Below are positions 59,735-64,000 of a stretch of DNA of 64,000 bases, in pieces. Origin of the DNA: Verrucomicrobiota bacterium (GTDB taxonomy: Bacteria; Verrucomicrobiota; Verrucomicrobiia; Opitutales; Opitutaceae); assembly GCA_028293545.1 (NCBI GenBank), contig JAQGOP010000043.1, forward strand, positions 127,651-191,650. Direction: 5' to 3'. The position numbers were made by a program, and so were the translations under genes. The notes below the pieces were generated by a model. The model made no database searches, had not been told where the DNA came from, and saw only the letters and a list, made by a program, of their open reading frames with translations. Every line of letters begins with the position of its first letter. Position 1 is the first letter of the stretch.

Positions 59735-62700
59735 CTACTTTCTGCGGCGGAGCGCGGGGATCAGCAGCAGGGCCAGGCCGCCGCCGAGCAGGGCGTAGGT
59801 CGAGGGCTCGGGCACGGGAGTGAAATTCAGGTTCAGGTTGTTGCCCGAGACGCTGAGAAAGAAATTCGTCGCGGTCGGGTTATTTGAAAACCCGCTCGCG
59901 TCGATCGCGATGTTCGCCGCGTTGAAACCCACGATGCCGCCCACGGCCGTCGCGATGGTGAACGAATACCCCGTGCCCGTGTTGAAATCGCTCGAGTTGC
60001 CCGGGACGCCGCTGCCGTTGAGCGAAATGAGCTTCAGGGTGAAACTCCCCGGGGTGAGCGTGCTCAGGTCAAGCGTGCCGCTGCTGATGGAAATCAAATC
60101 CCATCCCGTGCTGGTGCCCATGCCGCCCGCGACGGTTTGCAGCTGCCAGTCGTACTCGCCGCCCGGCGCCCAGGTCAGGCCGCTCGCAAAGGTCAGCGTG
60201 CCGGGGGAATTGCCGGGCGAAATAATGACGCCCGTGCCGGCGTTGATGTGGGAGCTGATCGTGCCGTTGCCCGAGAGCGTGCCGCCGCTGCTCAGGTCCA
60301 ACGTGTTGGTCAAGGTCACACCCGAAGCGAGGCCGAGATTGCCGCCTTGGAGATGCACGGTGCTCGTGCCGAAAGCATTGTTGGATCCCGCGACCAAGGT
60401 GCCCCCCGTGATGTTGGTGTTGCCGGAGTAGGTGTTGTTGCCCGAAAGCACGTTGTAGCCGGCACTGTTATAAACCGTGAGCACGCCCGTCAGCAAAACC
60501 GGGGTGCCACCGGATGAGCCATCGCGCGTGAAATAATAGGGCGCGCTGCTGGTGTTGCCGGTCATCAGGCGGAAGTCGGCGGCGCCGGCGCCACCGTTGA
60601 TCGCCGTCGCGTTCACGATGCTGCCGTCGGCGAACGGGTCGCTGGCACCGATGATGAAATGAGCGACACTGCCCGCGATGTCCGCGAGCGAAACCGTGCC
60701 GGCGCCGCCATTCACATTGAGGATGCCATGGTTGGAGAGCTGGATCTGCGCCGTCCCGAGGTTCGTGCCGCCGCTCAACGGCCCGTTGACGTTCCACACC
60801 GCGGTGTTGGTCACCGTAACCTGGCCCACGCCACCGTTGAGTCCCACCGCGGCGGAGGCGCTGGAAACGATCGCACCGTTGGAAAGCTGGAGGAGTCCAT
60901 GGCCGGAGGATGAGCCCACGTACAAGTACGTGTTGTTGTTCCAGACGCTGCCGGCGCCCGACATGATGACCTGGCCATTGCCTTGGTAACCGATGGAACC
61001 GCGGTTCGCCGCGATCAAACCGCCGTTGGTGATGTTGAGGAGGCCGCTGCCCGCCGCATCGAATGCGCCCACGATCAGTTCGTCGGCCACGGTCCAGGTG
61101 CTGCCGACGCCGTCGATCGTCGCAATGCCGTCGCCCGATTCCCCGACGAAACCTTGGTTGGTCGAGAAATCCCCGCCGCCGCTGACGACCAGGGTGGCGT
61201 GGTTCGTGGCGTTGGCCGCGACGGTCACGTCGGCCGAGGGATGGCTCACTGAGCCGGTGATGGTGAGCGTGCCATTCGCCAGGAAGGTCCCGCCCGCGTA
61301 GTCGTTGGTGGCGTTGTTGAGGGTGAGGTTGCCGGTGCCGTCGAGCTTGAGCCCGCCGGTGCCGGTGATCTGACCGTCGTAATTTGCGTCAAATCCCTGG
61401 TGGATGGTCAGCAAGCCGCCGGTGGCGAGCACGACCATGGTGTTTCCATCGCCCGACAGCGTCCCCATGACGGGGCCCGCGGAAGTGAAGCGAACGGTGC
61501 CGCCGGTGCCCCCGTCGGTGCCGTTGATCAGGTTGATGGCAACCAAACCCGCCGAGTTGTTGCTCGAGAAAAGGAGCTCGCCGTCCCGCACGCGAAAGCC
61601 ACTGACCAAACCGGAGTTCGTACCCGACAGGGTGATCGTGTTGCCCCCAGTCTTGAAGATGAAATGGCTCGAGCCGCCGCCGGACAGGTCGCCGGCCAGC
61701 GTGAAGTTGTCGTTACCATCGAGCGTGAAGATGTCGTTCAGGGAAGAAAACGTGCCGAAATTGATCGCGTTCGAAATCGTGAGCGCAGGCGTATTCGTGC
61801 TGAGGCCCGCAGGCAGGGGATTGAAATCCCCGATCGTCAGCGTGCCGGTGCCCATCGCGGTGTTGGAACCGATGATCAATTCGCCGGAAAGCAGCGTCGT
61901 GCCGCCCGTGTAGGTGTTGTTGCCGGTGAGGGTGACGCTCGGGAAATACGTGATGCCCGGCGCGAGGTTGGTGAACACGAGGCCTGCGGGCTGGCCGATG
62001 ACGACCGAACGCGGCGTCGAGATGTTGATGTCGGTCAGCGTGGAGTCGACCTGCAGGTGCCCTTCGCGGAAACCGGTGAAACGGTAGGTGGCCCCGGGCG
62101 GGGTGATCGCGCCGTTGAGGATCACCGAGGTGGACGAGCCGATGTAAACCGAATCTTGGAATCCCGTCAGGTCGACGGGGAGGCTGACCGTTCGCGGCGA
62201 ATTAAAGGTGTCGAAGCCGATGACACCCACCGTCGCCGCCGTGTTGAACTGGCCGATGAATTGGGTCGCGTCCTGAACGATGTCGTCCGTCGACCCGATG
62301 TACCCGCCGGAGCCTGCGATCAGCGGGCCGGTCGACAGCGAAGAAGCTCCTTCGAAGATCACCGCGCCGCCGCCGGACGCGGTCGTGTTACCGGTGTAAA
62401 GGTTGGTGCTGAGGAGAATGAGCTGAAGGCCGTCGGTGACCAGCACGTGGCGTGGCGGGCCGTTGTCGTTCAGGGAATCGGACACGGACAGGACACCACG
62501 GCCGCCAAAATTGTAGGTGTTGCCTTGCGGCGTGATGCTGCCGGCAAGGACGGCGCCGGTGGAGGTGCCAAGGCGGACGCTGGGATCGAAGCCCGTCAGG
62601 TCGATGTTTTCGGAGAAAGTCGTCGGGTCGTCGGCCGCGAACGAATCGAATCCGATGATACCGGTGGTCGTCGCCAAGTTAAAGCGCCCGAGGAAATGGG

Positions 62701-63679
62701 GCTGAATGTTGGTCGTGGCTTCCGTGCCGATATAGGCGTTGCCCGTCACGCTCATGAGGCCGGTCAGCGGCGCATCGTTGCCGAAGATGAGCACGCCGTC
62801 GGAAACATTCGTGCCGCCGGTATAAGTCGCCAATCCGCGGAAAATGACGGTGCCGCCGCCGTCCAGGTTGTAGCTCGTAGAGGGGGAGGTTTCACCGACA
62901 TCGCCTTCAATCGCGACCTGGGTCGTGGGATCGACGTGCAGCCCGACGCTGGAAACACCGGAGGCGGCGTTGGCGGCGCCGGCGAAGGTGAGCAGCGCGA
63001 AGGAGCCGACTTCGCTGCCGAAGCGGACGTTCGCGGAAAAAACGAGGCTGTTTTCCAGGCGCACCGTGCGATCGAGGTCGTAGCCGGTGATGATCAGCCG
63101 CCCGCCATTCATCGTGATCACGCCGGTGCCGAGCGATCCGTCGCCCGCGGTGCTGAGGTCCCCCGCCGCAAGGTCGATGGCGCCGGTGTAGGTGCTGGCG
63201 CCGTCGTCGGTGACGATGAAGAGCGAATTGGCGCCGCTCTTGACGATGTTGCCGGAACTGGCGAGCGCGCCGAACACGTACAGGTTCGCGCCGGCGACGG
63301 AAAACAGGTGGGTCCCGGCACTGAGGTTCAGCGTGCTGAAATTGAAAACAAAGAAACCGCCCGAACCCGCGGTGCTGGTGGCGTTGCCGTTGAGCGTGAA
63401 GACCTGGCCGAAGTCGCCGATGAAGTAACCGGCGTTTGGCGCGGTCATCGTCACATTGCTCGCCGCGAAATTATTCGGGAACGTCACGGAACTCCGGCTG
63501 GTGGCGCCAAACGTCAGGTCTTCGCCGCCGGTTCCCACCGGCGCCACGCCGCCCTGCCAGTTGGCCGGGTTGGTGAGATTGTTGTTGGCGCCGTTGCCGG
63601 TCCAGATGAACTGGGCTTTCGCGCAGGTCGCGCCGGCGAGGAGTGTGCCCGCCAGCCAGAGAAGCGACCTGATTTTCAC
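59735..63679 (-). CDS. PEP-CTERM autotransporter-strand repeat protein D (largest)
   Basis: A 1314-residue exported protein starting at GTG 63679 (IRSLLWLAGTLLAGATCAKA signal; an in-frame start at 63721 is unlikely). The N-terminal domain opens FIWTGNGANNNLTNPANW. Shared modules lie at about 62750-62490 (AYIGTEAT ... GIIGFDS) and 62315-62055 (GYIGSTDD ... VIGFDT). The region around 61260-60690 carries T5SS/PEP-CTERM-associated repeats, e.g. GGLIAANRGSIGYQGNGQV and NGAIVSSASAAVGLNGGVG, absent from A, B and C. The C-terminus is VPEPSTYALLGGGLALLLIPALRRRK. Confidence 0.88.
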   Translation of the reverse strand: MKIRSLLWLAGTLLAGATCAKAQFIWTGNGANNNLTNPANWQGGVAPVGTGGEDLTFGATSRSSVTFPNNFAASNVTMTAPNAGYFIGDFGQVFTLNGNATSTAGSGGFFVFNFSTLNLSAGTHLFSVAGANLYVFGALASSGNIVKSGANSLFIVTDDGASTYTGAIDLAAGDLSTAGDGSLGTGVITMNGGRLIITGYDLDRTVRLENSLVFSANVRFGSEVGSFALLTFAGAANAASGVSSVGLHVDPTTQVAIEGDVGETSPSTSYNLDGGGTVIFRGLATYTGGTNVSDGVLIFGNDAPLTGLMSVTGNAYIGTEATTNIQPHFLGRFNLATTTGIIGFDSFAADDPTTFSENIDLTGFDPSVRLGTSTGAVLAGSITPQGNTYNFGGRGVLSVSDSLNDNGPPRHVLVTDGLQLILLSTNLYTGNTTASGGGAVIFEGASSLSTGPLIAGSGGYIGSTDDIVQDATQFIGQFNTAATVGVIGFDTFNSPRTVSLPVDLTGFQDSVYIGSSTSVILNGAITPPGATYRFTGFREGHLQVDSTLTDINISTPRSVVIGQPAGLVFTNLAPGITYFPSVTLTGNNTYTGGTTLLSGELIIGSNTAMGTGTLTIGDFNPLPAGLSTNTPALTISNAINFGTFSSLNDIFTLDGNDNFTLAGDLSGGGSSHFIFKTGGNTITLSGTNSGLVSGFRVRDGELLFSSNNSAGLVAINLINGTDGGTGGTVRFTSAGPVMGTLSGDGNTMVVLATGGLLTIHQGFDANYDGQITGTGGLKLDGTGNLTLNNATNDYAGGTFLANGTLTITGSVSHPSADVTVAANATNHATLVVSGGGDFSTNQGFVGESGDGIATIDGVGSTWTVADELIVGAFDAAGSGLLNITNGGLIAANRGSIGYQGNGQVIMSGAGSVWNNNTYLYVGSSSGHGLLQLSNGAIVSSASAAVGLNGGVGQVTVTNTAVWNVNGPLSGGTNLGTAQIQLSNHGILNVNGGAGTVSLADIAGSVAHFIIGASDPFADGSIVNATAINGGAGAADFRLMTGNTSSAPYYFTRDGSSGGTPVLLTGVLTVYNSAGYNVLSGNNTYSGNTNITGGTLVAGSNNAFGTSTVHLQGGNLGLASGVTLTNTLDLSSGGTLSGNGTISSHINAGTGVIISPGNSPGTLTFASGLTWAPGGEYDWQLQTVAGGMGTSTGWDLISISSGTLDLSTLTPGSFTLKLISLNGSGVPGNSSDFNTGTGYSFTIATAVGGIVGFNAANIAIDASGFSNNPTATNFFLSVSGNNLNLNFTPVPEPSTYALLGGGLALLLIPALRRRK

Positions 63680-63740
63680 AGGGGAAAGCTCAGCGCGAGG
63701 GGCTGCCCGCGCAAGGTTCAATTCCGAGGTTACGCGGCAA

Positions 63741-64000
63741 TCAGCGCGTCGCGGTCGCTTCCTTGCGCTGGAGCGCGGCCACGTGCGGCTCGAGATGGCT
63801 GATGAAATCCTTCATCGTCGCGTCCAACCCGAAAAACCATTTCGCCATCGCGCGGAAAATTGGCGGGTTGATGAAACCATCCTCCGTCAACGTGAGCTTC
63901 GTTTGCCCGGCGCCTGCGTCGGCGAGCTCGTACGTCCAGCTCCCGCCGAACGGCAGGTCGTTCTTCGCAATGACCCGCACCAGCTTCTCGTTCAGGCGCG
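63741..64000 (-). CDS. SRPBCC-like protein, 5' partial (start beyond window)
   Basis: The frame is open from the window edge (RLNEKLVRVIAKND) to the stop at 63741. The visible 86 residues have strands typical of a START/SRPBCC fold (PFGGSWTYELADAGAGQTKLTLTEDGFI) followed by the C-terminal helix (FGLDATMKDFISHLEPHV). These ligand-binding proteins are often annotated polyketide cyclase-like. The 5' part is outside the window. A GTG at 63980 lies inside the fold and is not the true start. Confidence 0.65.
   Translation of the reverse strand, partial: RLNEKLVRVIAKNDLPFGGSWTYELADAGAGQTKLTLTEDGFINPPIFRAMAKWFFGLDATMKDFISHLEPHVAALQRKEATATR

Noticed and set aside
61400-63802. An 800-codon plus-strand frame opposite PEP-CTERM protein D, and a similar one at 49892-51553
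   Set aside because: Antisense shadows of repeat-rich genes. The repeats give pseudo-regular Arg/Asp/Val-rich sequence with no fold signals.

Overview
The window looks like a chromosomal segment of a GC-rich member of the Verrucomicrobiota, most likely near Opitutaceae. This rests on PEP-CTERM autotransporter-strand proteins, a VPD-type C-terminal sorting signal, PPi-dependent phosphofructokinase, OpgG/OpgH glucan synthesis, a MoxR-DUF58 operon, and many palindromic repeats that sit on gene ends. No rRNA, phage, integrase or CRISPR array is visible. The taxonomic call is inference from gene content only.

Layout. 1-3 kb: 3' part of a sialidase-like gene, a 285-bp palindromic repeat, and a Tat-exported class V aminotransferase. 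3-8.4 kb: opgG, a small gene and opgH (osmoregulated periplasmic glucans), then phosphatidylserine decarboxylase. 8.6-13.5 kb: a glutamine synthetase-like ligase, Fe-alcohol dehydrogenase, C26 glutamine amidotransferase and aldehyde dehydrogenase. This is a complete set for gamma-glutamylation, two oxidations and deglutamylation of an amino alcohol such as ethanolamine. 13.6-17.6 kb: glyoxalase-fold protein, membrane protein, PPi-phosphofructokinase, cyclopropane fatty acid synthase.

18-28.4 kb is an island-like stretch next to tRNA-Leu(UAG). It holds a VPD-CTERM protein, a hexanucleotide repeat, a decayed zinc-finger/HNH-like gene, and a translationally coupled three-gene module: TerB-N/TerB/TerB-C protein with lipobox and membrane segment, BrxD-like ATPase, Lhr/BrxHI-like helicase. 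An orphan RHS C-terminal fragment and a lipoprotein follow. The three-gene module is the best candidate here for an under-described, probably defence-related system.

28.8-33 kb: a serine/threonine dehydratase gene cut by one in-frame amber codon, an OGG1-type glycosylase, a small secreted protein, and an oligopeptide-binding lipoprotein. 33-42.2 kb: a ten-gene co-directional cluster (GYF/RDD, zinc-ribbon membrane proteins, DUF4129-like, DUF4350, MoxR, DUF58, SpoIIM-like, RDD). 42.4-46.2 kb: a heterodimeric ABC exporter on the minus strand, with a possible attenuator in its leader. 46.8-49.6 kb: an ECF sigma factor followed by a membrane VWA protein with an anti-sigma-like N-terminus. 49.7-63.7 kb: four large tandem minus-strand genes for PEP-CTERM autotransporter-strand proteins, each with two copies of a shared GYIG...GFD module. 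The window ends in a partial SRPBCC-like gene.

A running theme is mobile palindromic DNA at gene ends. Several genes take their stop codon, or their last codons, from repeat elements, and two genes carry translated repeat sequence internally.
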